Shown: positions 10,001 to 17,690 of the stretch, piece by piece
Position numbering within the stretch: the first letter of the stretch is position 1
How the letters are laid out: each line of letters opens with the position of its first letter
NCBI GenBank assembly: GCA_958296065.1
Contig: CATQHX010000073.1
Location: 124,001 to 188,000 of the forward strand
Origin: Vicinamibacterales bacterium
GTDB taxonomy: Bacteria > Acidobacteriota > Vicinamibacteria > Vicinamibacterales > UBA8438
Direction: 5' to 3'
DNA length: 64,000 bases
The notes under the pieces: generated by a model
Database searches by the model: none
Told to the model about the DNA's origin: nothing
What the model saw: only the letters and a program-made list of their open reading frames with translations
Made by a program: the position numbers and the translations under genes

Positions 10001-10124
10001 GGTGCTGGGTGTCAACGAACGGTTCGGGTCCCGTTGGCTCGTGCCGGCGTCGCTGCAGAACAACGAGGTGGATTCGATTCTCGCGGGCCGGCTGATTCAC
10101 GTCGGCGGCTCGCTGGAATTCTAG
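7017..10124 (+). CDS. TonB-dependent receptor with N-terminal carboxypeptidase-regulatory-like domain (Oar-like)
   Basis: A 1035-residue outer-membrane receptor. An N-terminal signal peptide ends around AAAAAQ. An immunoglobulin-like carboxypeptidase-regulatory domain follows (about residues 50-135; SGIAGSVTDDTGGLLPGV), then a plug (about 140-260; ETITVTGASPLVDIQ) and a long beta-barrel ending in GGSLEF with the terminal aromatic typical of barrel proteins. GTG 7017 is the start: AAGGAGG sits seven bases upstream. Such receptors import large or scarce substrates with TonB energy. The downstream CRTAC1 and TPR lipoproteins are only 26 bp and 0 bp apart from their predecessors, so the three form a locus. 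Substrate not determinable from sequence. Confidence 0.9.
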   Translation: MTRNRRTGSTATVPRASRSTGTLLPFRRIGAMLMATALLTPAAAAAQGQASGIAGSVTDDTGGLLPGVTVEVASPALIEGSRTVFTDGQGNYNAINLVPGTYSVNFTLPGFSTVIREGVVLTAGFTANIDAEMAVGGIEETITVTGASPLVDIQNTVAQQSLTTEQLETLPTGLKAVASSLIALVPGVTGTADVGGTSGLYRANGQSGALFFHGKSDSEMLFDGMGIADPNGVSIIYMVNTAFSSETVLETSGGNAESKATLVMNLIPEEGGNQFSGMFDARYSNDSLQADNLDQGLMDQGVTFTNEMLKFYNVDATLGGPIAEDRVWFFAASRAARNKNTVPGPFFNNSIGSPTFEYTPDESRKAYRTEWMRSVGGRITWQASERNKIGVFADFQSFFNRGRGEFYSPEAFVHQYNLSPEQLYQTTWTSPVSSRLLLEAGFSNMRGRWPYPSPGDGEYASVPGAIHLRELTTGFRWNARQYYSDHIKKHRYSERASLSYVTGSHAFKAGFQLEHGISEFQQEIHGDVDYRLRNGVPSQIWQYATYADDPRKEHLTPLGIFVQDQWTMPRLTLNLGLRWDNFNGRVPAQSFRATPFIPAREFAEIPHAVSFTDINPRIGAAYDVFGTGRTAFKFALGRYVETALSGLVTNINPLVTSVNSAWRTWNDDNVNFVPDCNLANFSQNGECGPISDLNFGQNRPGATTYDESITQGFGNRNYTWDMSAEVVHELAAGVSLTAGYYRNWAGNWRALDNTLIGPEDFDPYCVTAPMHPQLPGGGGYEVCGLYDISPAKFGQAQTVATEAGQFISGAAGVTCGEQRTSSGRAPFAGRNCGTSDFIGVNIDTRFLNGAQLGGGFDTGRTVINTCFTIDSPQALLNCDTRIPFSAHHNFKMFGSYPLPYDISFSGSFRSVAGRPIDADWRVPNDLIAPSLGRNLAACGTREVCTSTAAVPLLAPYTQFLDRRHVLDLRFSKAVDAGGARVTFNLDIYNVFNGNQVLGVNERFGSRWLVPASLQNNEVDSILAGRLIHVGGSLEF

Positions 10125-10150
10125 GCGGGAGGTACGCGACCATCCTCCGC

Positions 10151-11992
10151 ATGCGCATCGAGGCTTCAGGAGCTCGTGGCAGGACCTGCAAGGGAATCGA
10201 CCACGAGCTCCTGGCCGCGTTCATGACGCTGGCCCTGCTCCCGGGCTGCGGTGCGGACACGACGGACGGCGGTGCGGCCGGTGGATCGGAAGGGGGCGGA
10301 GCGCGAACGGCGGCAGGCGACGCCCCCGGGACCGGGCCGGACAACGGGTCCGGATGGTTCACCGACGTCGCGGAGGACGCCGGCCTCCACTTCGTGCACT
10401 TCAACGGCATGTCGGGGGAGTTCTACTTTCCGGAAATCATGCCCCCCGGCGTCGGGTTGCTGGATTTCGACGACGACGGCGACCTCGACGTCTACCTCGT
10501 GCAGGGACGGTTGCTCGGAACGGGGACGACGCTCGACGAGGCCCTGTTCCCGCCGCCGGAGGCGTCGCCGCTGAGCGGCCGCCTGTACCGCAACGACCTG
10601 ACCGTGCAGGCGGACGGCGCGCGCACGCTGCGGTTCACCGACGTCACGGACGAGAGCGGGATCGACGCACGGGGATACGGGATGGGGGTGGCCACGGGCG
10701 ACGTCGACAACGACGGCCGGGTCGACCTCTACCTCACGAATCTCGGCCCGAACCAGTTGTTCCGCAACGACGGGGACGGCACGTTCAGCGACGTGTCGCG
10801 GCAGAGCGGCCTCGACGACCCCGGCTGGGGCGTGTCGGCCGCGTTCGTCGACTACGACCGCGACGGGTGGCTCGACCTCTACGTGGGCAACTACGTGGAC
10901 TACGCCATCGAGGCGGACCAGGAATGCCCCAGCGAGACGGGGCGGGTCGGCTATTGCGTTCCCCAGGTGTACCGGGCCCAACCCGACCGGCTCTTTCGGA
11001 ACCGGGGCGACGGCAGTTTCGTGGAGGTCACCGCCAGCGCGCTGGCGAGCACGACGCCCGGGCCGGCCCTCGGGGTGGCGACCGCCGACTTCGACGGCGA
11101 CGGCTGGCCGGACATCTACGTGGCCAACGACGGCGAGGAGAACCAGCTCTGGATGAACCGGCGGGACGGGACGCTGGTCGACGCGGGACTGGTCTCGGGC
11201 ACCGCCCTGAACGCGAACGGCGCCGCCGAGGGGAGCATGGGCGTGGACGCCGGCGACTTCGACAACGACGGGGACGAAGACCTGTTCATGACCCACCTGA
11301 CGACCGAAACGAATACGCTCTACGTCAACGACGGGAACGGCATGTTCGAGGACCGGAGCGCCCTGTCGGGTCTCGGTCCACCGAGCCTGGCGGCGACCGG
11401 CTTCGGGACGGCCTGGCTCGACTTCGACAACGACGGCTGGCTCGACGTCCTGACCGTCAACGGCAGGGTGAGCCGGACGGAAGAGCGGGCGAACGAACCG
11501 TTCCCGTACGACCAGCCGCGGCAACTGTTCCGCAACCTCGCCGACGGCCGGTTCGAGGACGTCACCGGCCGGGCCGGCGCGGTGTTCTCGGTCTCGGAGG
11601 TGGGGCGCGGCGCCGCGTTCGGCGACGTGGACAACGACGGCGACATAGACGTGCTGATCGGCAACGACAGCGGGCGGGTCCGCCTGCTGGTCAACCGCGC
11701 GGAGAGCACCCACCACTGGCTGGGGCTGCGGCTGGTGGGAGGCGCGGAGGCCCCGCGCGACATGCTGGGCGCGCGCGTCGAGGTCGCCAGGAGCGATGGA
11801 ACGACGTTGTGGCGGCGGGCACGGGCGGACGGCAGCTACGGGTCGGCCAACGATCCCCGGGTGCACGTCGGGCTGGGCGATGCTGCGGCCGTGCCCCGCG
11901 TTCGCGTGCATTGGCCGAGCGGGCAGGTCGAGGAATGGAACGACGTGGCTATCGATCGCTGGACGACGCTGACGGAGGGGACCGGGCGGTGA
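10151..11992 (+). CDS. CRTAC1-like VCBS/FG-GAP repeat lipoprotein with ASPIC/UnbV domain
   Basis: A 613-residue lipoprotein: the signal sequence ends LLPGC with Cys33 lipidated. The body is an integrin-alpha-like propeller built from calcium-binding repeats (DFDDDGDLDVYL, DVDNDGRVDLYL, DYDRDGWLDLYV, DFDGDGWPDIYV, DFDNDGDEDLF, DFDNDGWLDV, DVDNDGDIDV). It ends in an ASPIC/UnbV module (GARVEVARSDGT to VRVHWPSGQVEEW). Such proteins lie on the cell surface or periplasmic side and often accompany TonB receptors in Acidobacteria and Planctomycetes. ATG 10151 is chosen because it precedes the signal sequence; no ideal ribosome-binding site is seen. The stop overlaps the next gene. Confidence 0.88.
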   Translation: MRIEASGARGRTCKGIDHELLAAFMTLALLPGCGADTTDGGAAGGSEGGGARTAAGDAPGTGPDNGSGWFTDVAEDAGLHFVHFNGMSGEFYFPEIMPPGVGLLDFDDDGDLDVYLVQGRLLGTGTTLDEALFPPPEASPLSGRLYRNDLTVQADGARTLRFTDVTDESGIDARGYGMGVATGDVDNDGRVDLYLTNLGPNQLFRNDGDGTFSDVSRQSGLDDPGWGVSAAFVDYDRDGWLDLYVGNYVDYAIEADQECPSETGRVGYCVPQVYRAQPDRLFRNRGDGSFVEVTASALASTTPGPALGVATADFDGDGWPDIYVANDGEENQLWMNRRDGTLVDAGLVSGTALNANGAAEGSMGVDAGDFDNDGDEDLFMTHLTTETNTLYVNDGNGMFEDRSALSGLGPPSLAATGFGTAWLDFDNDGWLDVLTVNGRVSRTEERANEPFPYDQPRQLFRNLADGRFEDVTGRAGAVFSVSEVGRGAAFGDVDNDGDIDVLIGNDSGRVRLLVNRAESTHHWLGLRLVGGAEAPRDMLGARVEVARSDGTTLWRRARADGSYGSANDPRVHVGLGDAAAVPRVRVHWPSGQVEEWNDVAIDRWTTLTEGTGR

Positions 11993-13659
11993 CTCCTTCG
12001 CACCGCCTTGCCATGCCGGCGCCTCCCCGCTCGCGGTGCTGCGCGGCACTCCACCACGGGCTGCTGGCGTGGGCACTGACCACCGCGATGTCCGGCTGCA
12101 CCGCGGAGCCCCGCGCGCCGGCAACCGAGGAATCGGTGCCCAACGCGCCCGATGGACAGGCGTTGCGGCCCACCCCGCTGCCCGATCTCTCCGACATGAC
12201 TCCTGCCGTGCGGGACCAGATCCGCGAGCGCTACGCGGCATTGACGGCGGCCATCGAGCGTGCGGACGAGGCCGGCCCGCTGAGCGAGGCGTACGGCGCG
12301 ATGGGCAACGTGCTGGCGGCGGCGCGGTACGTCGACGCGCCCGAGCCCTTCTACCGGAACGCGCAGGCGCTGGCGCCGGGCGACAAACGCTGGCCGTACT
12401 ACCTCGGGCATCTCTACACGACCCGCGGCGCCTTCGCGGAGGCCGCGGTGGCCTTCGAGCAGGCCCTCGCACTGCAGCCGGACGACGTACCCACGCTGAT
12501 CTCGCTTGGCGAGGTGCATCTGGAACAGGGCCGGCCGGCGGCGGCGGAGCCGCTGTTGACGCAGGCGCTGGCACTGCAGCCCGGCTCCGTCTGGGCGCGC
12601 ATCGGCCTGGGACGGGCGGCGCTGACGAGACAGGACTACCGGCAGGCGGCGGAGCATCTGGAGGAAGCCCTGGCGGTGGATCCGGAGGCCGCCGACATCC
12701 ACTATCCGCTCGGGCTCGCCTACCGCGGCCTGGGCGAGATGGAGAGAGCCGAAGCGCACCTGCAACAGCGGGACAGCGGCACGGTCCGCCAGCCCGACCC
12801 CCTGATGCGGGTCATGCGTCAATCGCTGGAGAGTCCCAGTACCTACGAGCGCGAGGGGATTCAAGCGCTCGGCAACGGGGATTGGGACGCCGCGGCCGCG
12901 GCATTCCGCCGGGGTATCGAGCTGGCGCCCGAGAACCCGTCTCTGCATCACAGGCTGGGAACGACGTTGTTCATGATGGGGAACGAGCGCGAGGGCCGGG
13001 CCCGGTTCGAAGAGGCTCTGCGGGTATCGCCGGAGTACGCCCAGGCGCACTACAGCCTCGGGCTGCTGCTGGAGGGAGAGGGCCGGTTCGAGGAGGCGCT
13101 CCACCGGTTCTCGACCGCGGTGCGGCACGAGCCGAGCTACGTCGAGGCCCGCGTCCGGGTGGCCCGCCTCCTGCGGCGGATGGGACGGCCGAACGAAGCG
13201 CTCGCCGAGTACGACCGGGTGATCGCCGCCGATCCGCAAGGTCCCGAGGCCCGGTTCGGATACGCGATGACGCTCGTCCTCCTTGGGCGCTACCAGGAGG
13301 CCCGGGAACGACTGGAAGCGGGGACCACGAGCTATCCCGACCAGGCGATGTTCCGCAAGGCGCTCGCCCGCCTGCTGTCCGCCGCGCCCGACGCACGCGC
13401 CCGCGACGGGCAGCGGGCGCTGGCGCTGGTGCAGGAGTTGCTCGCGCAGGAGCGGAGCTTCGATCTGGGCGAAGCCATGGCGATGGCGCTCGCGGAGGTC
13501 GGCCAGTACGCCGAGGCCGCGTCGTGGCAGCGGGAGGTCATGTCGATGGCCGCGCAGGCGGGGCGCGACGACCTCGTGCAGTCGATGGCCGGGAATCTCC
13601 GGCTCTACGAACGCGGCGAGCCGTCCCGCACGCCCTGGCGCGACGACGAGATGCCGTGA
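11989..13659 (+). CDS. TPR-repeat lipoprotein
   Basis: A 556-residue protein with a lipobox (TAMSGC, Cys37) followed by about a dozen tetratricopeptide repeats (for example AEAAVAFEQALALQPDD, YRQAAEHLEEALAVDPE, EEALHRFSTAVRHEPS), a scaffold for protein-protein contacts on the periplasmic side. The GTG start at 11989 overlaps the stop of the CRTAC1-like gene (GTGA) and has GGAGG ten bases upstream; an ATG eight codons later is an alternative. This pairing of a CRTAC1 propeller with a TPR protein suggests a surface complex working with the upstream receptor. The precise role is not known. Confidence 0.85.
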   Translation: MTPSHRLAMPAPPRSRCCAALHHGLLAWALTTAMSGCTAEPRAPATEESVPNAPDGQALRPTPLPDLSDMTPAVRDQIRERYAALTAAIERADEAGPLSEAYGAMGNVLAAARYVDAPEPFYRNAQALAPGDKRWPYYLGHLYTTRGAFAEAAVAFEQALALQPDDVPTLISLGEVHLEQGRPAAAEPLLTQALALQPGSVWARIGLGRAALTRQDYRQAAEHLEEALAVDPEAADIHYPLGLAYRGLGEMERAEAHLQQRDSGTVRQPDPLMRVMRQSLESPSTYEREGIQALGNGDWDAAAAAFRRGIELAPENPSLHHRLGTTLFMMGNEREGRARFEEALRVSPEYAQAHYSLGLLLEGEGRFEEALHRFSTAVRHEPSYVEARVRVARLLRRMGRPNEALAEYDRVIAADPQGPEARFGYAMTLVLLGRYQEARERLEAGTTSYPDQAMFRKALARLLSAAPDARARDGQRALALVQELLAQERSFDLGEAMAMALAEVGQYAEAASWQREVMSMAAQAGRDDLVQSMAGNLRLYERGEPSRTPWRDDEMP

Positions 13660-13753
13660 ACGCGGAACGGCGTCATCGCGCACGGATTCACCCTCACGTT
13701 CTCGTTCCGGCGCGCCTGCGCGAGCCAAGCCGAATCAACCGCGCGTGACACGG

Positions 13754-13759
13754 TATCAT
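13754..13759 (+). promoter_or_regulatory. -10-like hexamer, possibly leaderless
   Basis: TATCAT six bases before the ATG at 13766, a distance at which the transcript would begin at that ATG. No clear -35 box. Confidence 0.35.
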
Positions 13760-13765
13760 CCCGCC

Positions 13766-13789
13766 ATGACGGGCGGGCCCGCCAGGTGA
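13766..13789 (+). CDS. seven-codon micro-ORF overlapping the SEC-C gene start
   Basis: ATG to TGA encoding MTGGPAR. Its TGA overlaps the GTG of the SEC-C gene (GTGA at 13786-13789) and its ATG is placed six bases behind a TATCAT hexamer. It may be a leaderless coupling cistron that delivers ribosomes to a GTG start lacking a good Shine-Dalgarno sequence. Chance is a real alternative for so short a frame. Confidence 0.3.
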   Translation: MTGGPAR

Positions 13790-16239
13790 AGCGCCGGCGC
13801 AACCGGCCGCGCGGGCTGCGCGGCGCCGGGCGCGGGCGCCGCGAGTGGGTCGGAGGCATTCTCGCGCCCCCTTTCTACCTCCTCGATCGCGAGGAACCCT
13901 ACCGTCCCAGGGTCGTGGTCTGGCTCGAGCTGCCGGAGGGTCGCGTCGTCGGCCGGCAAATGGTCATGCCGGAGGACCTGGACGGCGCCGTCGGGCGCGT
14001 GCTACGCAAGGCGTTGACGGAACCGCTCGTGGGTGCGCCGCGCCGGCCCGACGCCATTCGTGTCGATGACCCCCTCTCTGCCGCGGAGGTGCACGCCGAG
14101 ATGGACGGGACCATCCCCATCACGGTCGCTCCCCTGCCGGAGCTCGACGACGTGCTCGAGCACCTGGTCGAGTCGATGCCGCCGGGCGACGCGGACGAGA
14201 GCTACTTGGCGGACGGCCGGGTGTCCCCCGCCGCGGTCGAACGGCTGTTCACGGCCGCCCGCAGACTGTTCGCGACGGCGCCCTGGTCGATCGCCGCCGA
14301 CACGCAGGTGCTGCGGATGGACGTTCCGGCGCTGGACCTCGAGGGCGCCTGCCTGTCGATCCTCGGACAGGCGACGGGCAGGCACGGCGTACTGATCTTC
14401 CCGTCGCTCATTGACTTCGAAATGTTCATGGACGCGGCCGGAGACCTCGAGGACGGACCGTTCGACCTCGGTTCCGGCTGGCTGGCGCTCGTGTACGAAC
14501 GGGCCGCGGATCTGGCACCGTCGATGCGCCGCGAGGCGATGAAGCACGGCTGGCCGGTGGAGGGCCCGGACGCCTACCCGGTGGTCGAACGCCGCGACCC
14601 GGACGGCGTGCCGCGCCCGCTCGTCGAGCGGGACGTCGCCATCGTCGCCGCCTGCGCCCGGTCACTCGGCGCATTCATCCTCAAGCACGCGGCGATGTTC
14701 TCCTCGGACACGTTCACGCCGACGTGCGAGTCGTACTTCGCTGAGGAAGACCTGGAGGTGCGGTTCACCGTACCCCATGAGGGGGACTCGGATTTCGATC
14801 TGCCGGATCCGTTGGACGACGCGGATGCGGACATGGAGTTCGACGTCACACTCGACCCCGAACCGCCGGCGGCCGCGCCCACGCCCTTTCCCTTTCGACC
14901 ACGGGTCACCCGCAACGCCCCCTGTCCGTGCGGCAGCGGGCGCAAGTACAAGAAGTGCTGTCTGCCGGCCCACGAAGCCGCACACGCCGGGCGACAGCCC
15001 ACCCCGTCTGTACACGAGTCCGACGAACGGCTGGTCGCTCGTCTCACCCGCTTCGCGCTGCGGGAGTTCGGCGACGCGTGGTCCGCCGTCGCGAACGACT
15101 TCGACCGTCTGCTCGGAGCCGTCTCGCTGGCGGCCCCCTGGTCGGTCTACAACTTCGAGGTGGACGGCCGGACGGCCGCCGAGGCGTATCTCGACAGGCA
15201 CGGCCGCCGCTGCACGCCGGACGAACGCGCCTGGATGAACGCGCAGCGCGCCGCCTGGCTATCGGTCTGGGAGGTGCTCGCGGTCGATCCGGGCAGGACG
15301 GTGACGCTGCGCGATCTGCTGTCCGACGAGCAGCGAACCGTGCAGGAGAAACGCGGCTCGCGGAGCCTGGTCCCCCGCGACTCGGTGCTCGCCCGCATCG
15401 TCGACCACGAGGGGATCTCGCTCCTCTGCGGCATGCATCCGCGTGCACTGCCTCCGTTCGGCGCCGCCGAGTTCGTGCGGTCCGCCAGGGGCCGACTGCT
15501 GCGCCGGCGGGGAGCCGTCCCCATCGACCGCCTGCGGGACCCCGCTTTCGGCAGCTACCTGATTCGGCACTGGGAGGAAGCCGTGAATGCCGGCGACGCG
15601 GAGAGCGCCGGGCCGCCGCAGTTCCGCAACCAGGACGGTGATCCGCTGCTGCCCACGACGGACCACTTCGACGTGATGCCCGGCGCCGCCCCGGCGATCG
15701 AGGCCCGCGTCGCCGCGCTCGACGGCGCCGAACGCAACGGGACCATCGACGACGGGACCGAGTACGCGTTCCTGCGACCGCACGACCCGCCGCATCCGGA
15801 CGGGGAGGAGACCGTGATCGGCTACGTGCGCGTCGAACCGACGGCGCTCGCACTGGAAACCAACTCGGTGGCTCGCGCCGATGCCCTGCGCACTCGCATC
15901 GAGAGAGCGTGCGGCACCCGGATACGCCATCGCGCACGCGAGCACACCGACCCGCAGGCGCTGCTGAAGGACCGCAAGGAACCGCCGGCGCCCCCCGTTC
16001 CCGGCTCGCGCGAGGCCGACGCAGTCGCGGAATTCAAGAAACGCCACTACGCTCGCTGGCTCGACCAGCCGCAACCCGCCCTGCACGGGCGGACACCCCG
16101 CGATGCGGCGCGCACCGCAGCCGGACGGGCCAAACTCGAACTGCTGCTGAAGCAGATGGAGCACATGGAGAACCACTCCCTGGGCGTCCCGTTCGATTTC
16201 TCCGCGCTCCGCCGCGGGTTGCGGGTGGACCCCACCTGA
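13786..16239 (+). CDS. SEC-C zinc-binding motif protein of unknown function
   Basis: An 817-residue protein with one recognisable element, a SEC-C zinc-binding motif CPCGSGRKYKKCC at about residues 380-394, like the C terminus of SecA. The N-terminal ~330 residues and C-terminal ~420 residues match no family I know. An acidic aspartate-rich segment (about residues 325-360) precedes the zinc motif. There is no signal peptide, so it is probably cytosolic. GTG 13786 is the start; no strong ribosome-binding site exists, but a micro-ORF overlaps it. The motif occurs in many proteins unrelated to secretion, so a secretion role should not be assumed. Confidence 0.75.
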   Translation: MKRRRNRPRGLRGAGRGRREWVGGILAPPFYLLDREEPYRPRVVVWLELPEGRVVGRQMVMPEDLDGAVGRVLRKALTEPLVGAPRRPDAIRVDDPLSAAEVHAEMDGTIPITVAPLPELDDVLEHLVESMPPGDADESYLADGRVSPAAVERLFTAARRLFATAPWSIAADTQVLRMDVPALDLEGACLSILGQATGRHGVLIFPSLIDFEMFMDAAGDLEDGPFDLGSGWLALVYERAADLAPSMRREAMKHGWPVEGPDAYPVVERRDPDGVPRPLVERDVAIVAACARSLGAFILKHAAMFSSDTFTPTCESYFAEEDLEVRFTVPHEGDSDFDLPDPLDDADADMEFDVTLDPEPPAAAPTPFPFRPRVTRNAPCPCGSGRKYKKCCLPAHEAAHAGRQPTPSVHESDERLVARLTRFALREFGDAWSAVANDFDRLLGAVSLAAPWSVYNFEVDGRTAAEAYLDRHGRRCTPDERAWMNAQRAAWLSVWEVLAVDPGRTVTLRDLLSDEQRTVQEKRGSRSLVPRDSVLARIVDHEGISLLCGMHPRALPPFGAAEFVRSARGRLLRRRGAVPIDRLRDPAFGSYLIRHWEEAVNAGDAESAGPPQFRNQDGDPLLPTTDHFDVMPGAAPAIEARVAALDGAERNGTIDDGTEYAFLRPHDPPHPDGEETVIGYVRVEPTALALETNSVARADALRTRIERACGTRIRHRAREHTDPQALLKDRKEPPAPPVPGSREADAVAEFKKRHYARWLDQPQPALHGRTPRDAARTAAGRAKLELLLKQMEHMENHSLGVPFDFSALRRGLRVDPT

Positions 16240-16246
16240 GCGCCAG

Positions 16247-17404
16247 TCAGATCCTCAGATCGGCATCCAACCGACTCGCCGCCACCGCCCGGACCCTGGC
16301 GGCTAACCGGTAGGATTCGCCACCCGCGTGAACGAGGATCGCCTCGGAGAGATCAAGGTCATCGAGCGCCGAGCGCATCGATCGGGTGACCTTCGGCGTG
16401 GTGGTGCGCTTGATCTCGACACCGATCCGCCGGCGCCCGCGCGTAATGAACAGATCCAGCTCCGCCCCGCTGTGCGCCGCCCAGAAATGGACCTGGTCGT
16501 CCTGCAGGCCGAGCCGGTCGATCACGGTCTCCAGCACGAATCCCTCCCAGGAAGCGCCCGACTTCGGGTGCGCATTCAGCGACCGCATGTCGGTGAGGCC
16601 GAGCAGGGCATGCAGCACCCCCGAATCGCGAAGGTAGATCTTCGGAGCCCGGACCTGCCGCTTGGCGATGTTCGCGTGCCATGGCTGCAGTTGACGCACC
16701 ACCAGCGCGCCCGTCAGCAGATCGAGATAGCGGCGCACCGCGCCGTCCGAGACACCGAACGACCGCGCGAACTCCGACGAGTTCCAGATCTGCCCGTGCC
16801 AGTGGGCCAGCATGGTCCAGAAGCGGCGCAGCGTCGGCCCCGGCACGCGCACGCCGAGCGCCGGCAGGTCGCGCTCGAGGAACGTCCGCACGAAATTCTC
16901 GAGCCAGAGAAACGCCGCAGCGTGCGAGCGTGCCAGCCATGCTTCGGGAAAGCCGCCCCGCAGCCAGCGCCGGTCGAGACTGCCGGTGCCGATCTCGTCC
17001 AGACTCAGCCCGCCCAGGCTGTGGTAGTGGATGCGCCCGGCGAGCGATTCCGACGACTGTCGGATCAGGTCCGGCGAAGCGCTGCCGAGCACCAGGAAAC
17101 GCGCCGGCCGCGGCCGCCGGTCCGCCAGCACTCGCAGGACCGGAAACAGATCGGGGCGGCGTTGCACCTCGTCGACCACGACCAGACCGCGCAACTCTCC
17201 GAGAACGAGCATCGGGTCGTCGAGCAACCGGTTGAGGTCCGCGGGGTGCTCCAGATCCAGTCGATGCGTGCGAGCCCCGTGCGCCCGTGCGACCTGCTGC
17301 GCCAGCGTGGTCTTGCCTATCTGACGCGGCCCCAGAATCGCCACGACCGGAAACGCCCGGAGCAGCCGGAGGATGGTGCGGACATGATCGGTGCGCTCGA
17401 TCAT
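16247..17404 (-). CDS. AAA family ATPase with DUF4143 domain
   Basis: A 385-residue P-loop ATPase of the AAA_14-DUF4143 type. Walker A is GPRQIGKTT (about residues 25-33), Walker B LVVVDEVQ (about 73-80), and sensor-like LVLGSASPDL follows. The C-terminal DUF4143 part carries ELDLFITRGRRRIGVEIK, which resembles a PD-(D/E)xK nuclease core (E-L-D...E-I-K). These proteins are widespread and poorly understood, sometimes discussed as defence- or toxin-like; the role here is unknown. A 31-bp palindrome lies 17-47 bases upstream of the ATG. The gene converges on the SEC-C gene with only 7 bp between the stops. Confidence 0.85.
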   Translation of the reverse strand: MIERTDHVRTILRLLRAFPVVAILGPRQIGKTTLAQQVARAHGARTHRLDLEHPADLNRLLDDPMLVLGELRGLVVVDEVQRRPDLFPVLRVLADRRPRPARFLVLGSASPDLIRQSSESLAGRIHYHSLGGLSLDEIGTGSLDRRWLRGGFPEAWLARSHAAAFLWLENFVRTFLERDLPALGVRVPGPTLRRFWTMLAHWHGQIWNSSEFARSFGVSDGAVRRYLDLLTGALVVRQLQPWHANIAKRQVRAPKIYLRDSGVLHALLGLTDMRSLNAHPKSGASWEGFVLETVIDRLGLQDDQVHFWAAHSGAELDLFITRGRRRIGVEIKRTTTPKVTRSMRSALDDLDLSEAILVHAGGESYRLAARVRAVAASRLDADLRI

Positions 17405-17420
17405 GTCGTCGAGGCTACCA

Positions 17421-17451
17421 TGAAATCTCGACGGTTACCGTTGATATTTCA
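17421..17451 (-). promoter_or_regulatory. 31-bp palindromic operator candidate upstream of the DUF4143 ATPase gene
   Basis: Inverted repeat with outer arms TGAAAT/ATTTCA and inner arms ACGGT/ACCGT around a central base; 13 of 15 positions pair. It is much more AT-rich than its surroundings and lies directly upstream of the ATPase start codon, overlapping where a promoter would be (TAGCCT lies seven bases from the ATG). It looks like a dimeric repressor site, possibly autoregulatory. The rest of 17405-17690 shows no gene. Confidence 0.55.
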
Positions 17452-17690
17452 CGGCTCGCGGATCCCTCGCAGCCGACGCGTCAAGAGCTTCCGTCCAGGG
17501 GCGTGCGGTCTCGACCTTGAGACGCGGCAGGACACGTCAATTCAACGCCGAGGCCGGTCGGACCGGGGCGGTTCCTGACGCCGCCGCCTCCCCGCTCGGC
17601 CCTGCGAACAAGCCTGCACACGAGACGTCCCGCGCAGGGGCAGATCGGGGAACCCGGCTTCTTCCCGCTCGGGGCCAGCCGTGCCGCTGA

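Noticed and set aside
10166..13728. Two long minus-strand frames over the CRTAC1 and TPR genes
   Set aside because: Shadows of the plus-strand genes; no start signals or domains.
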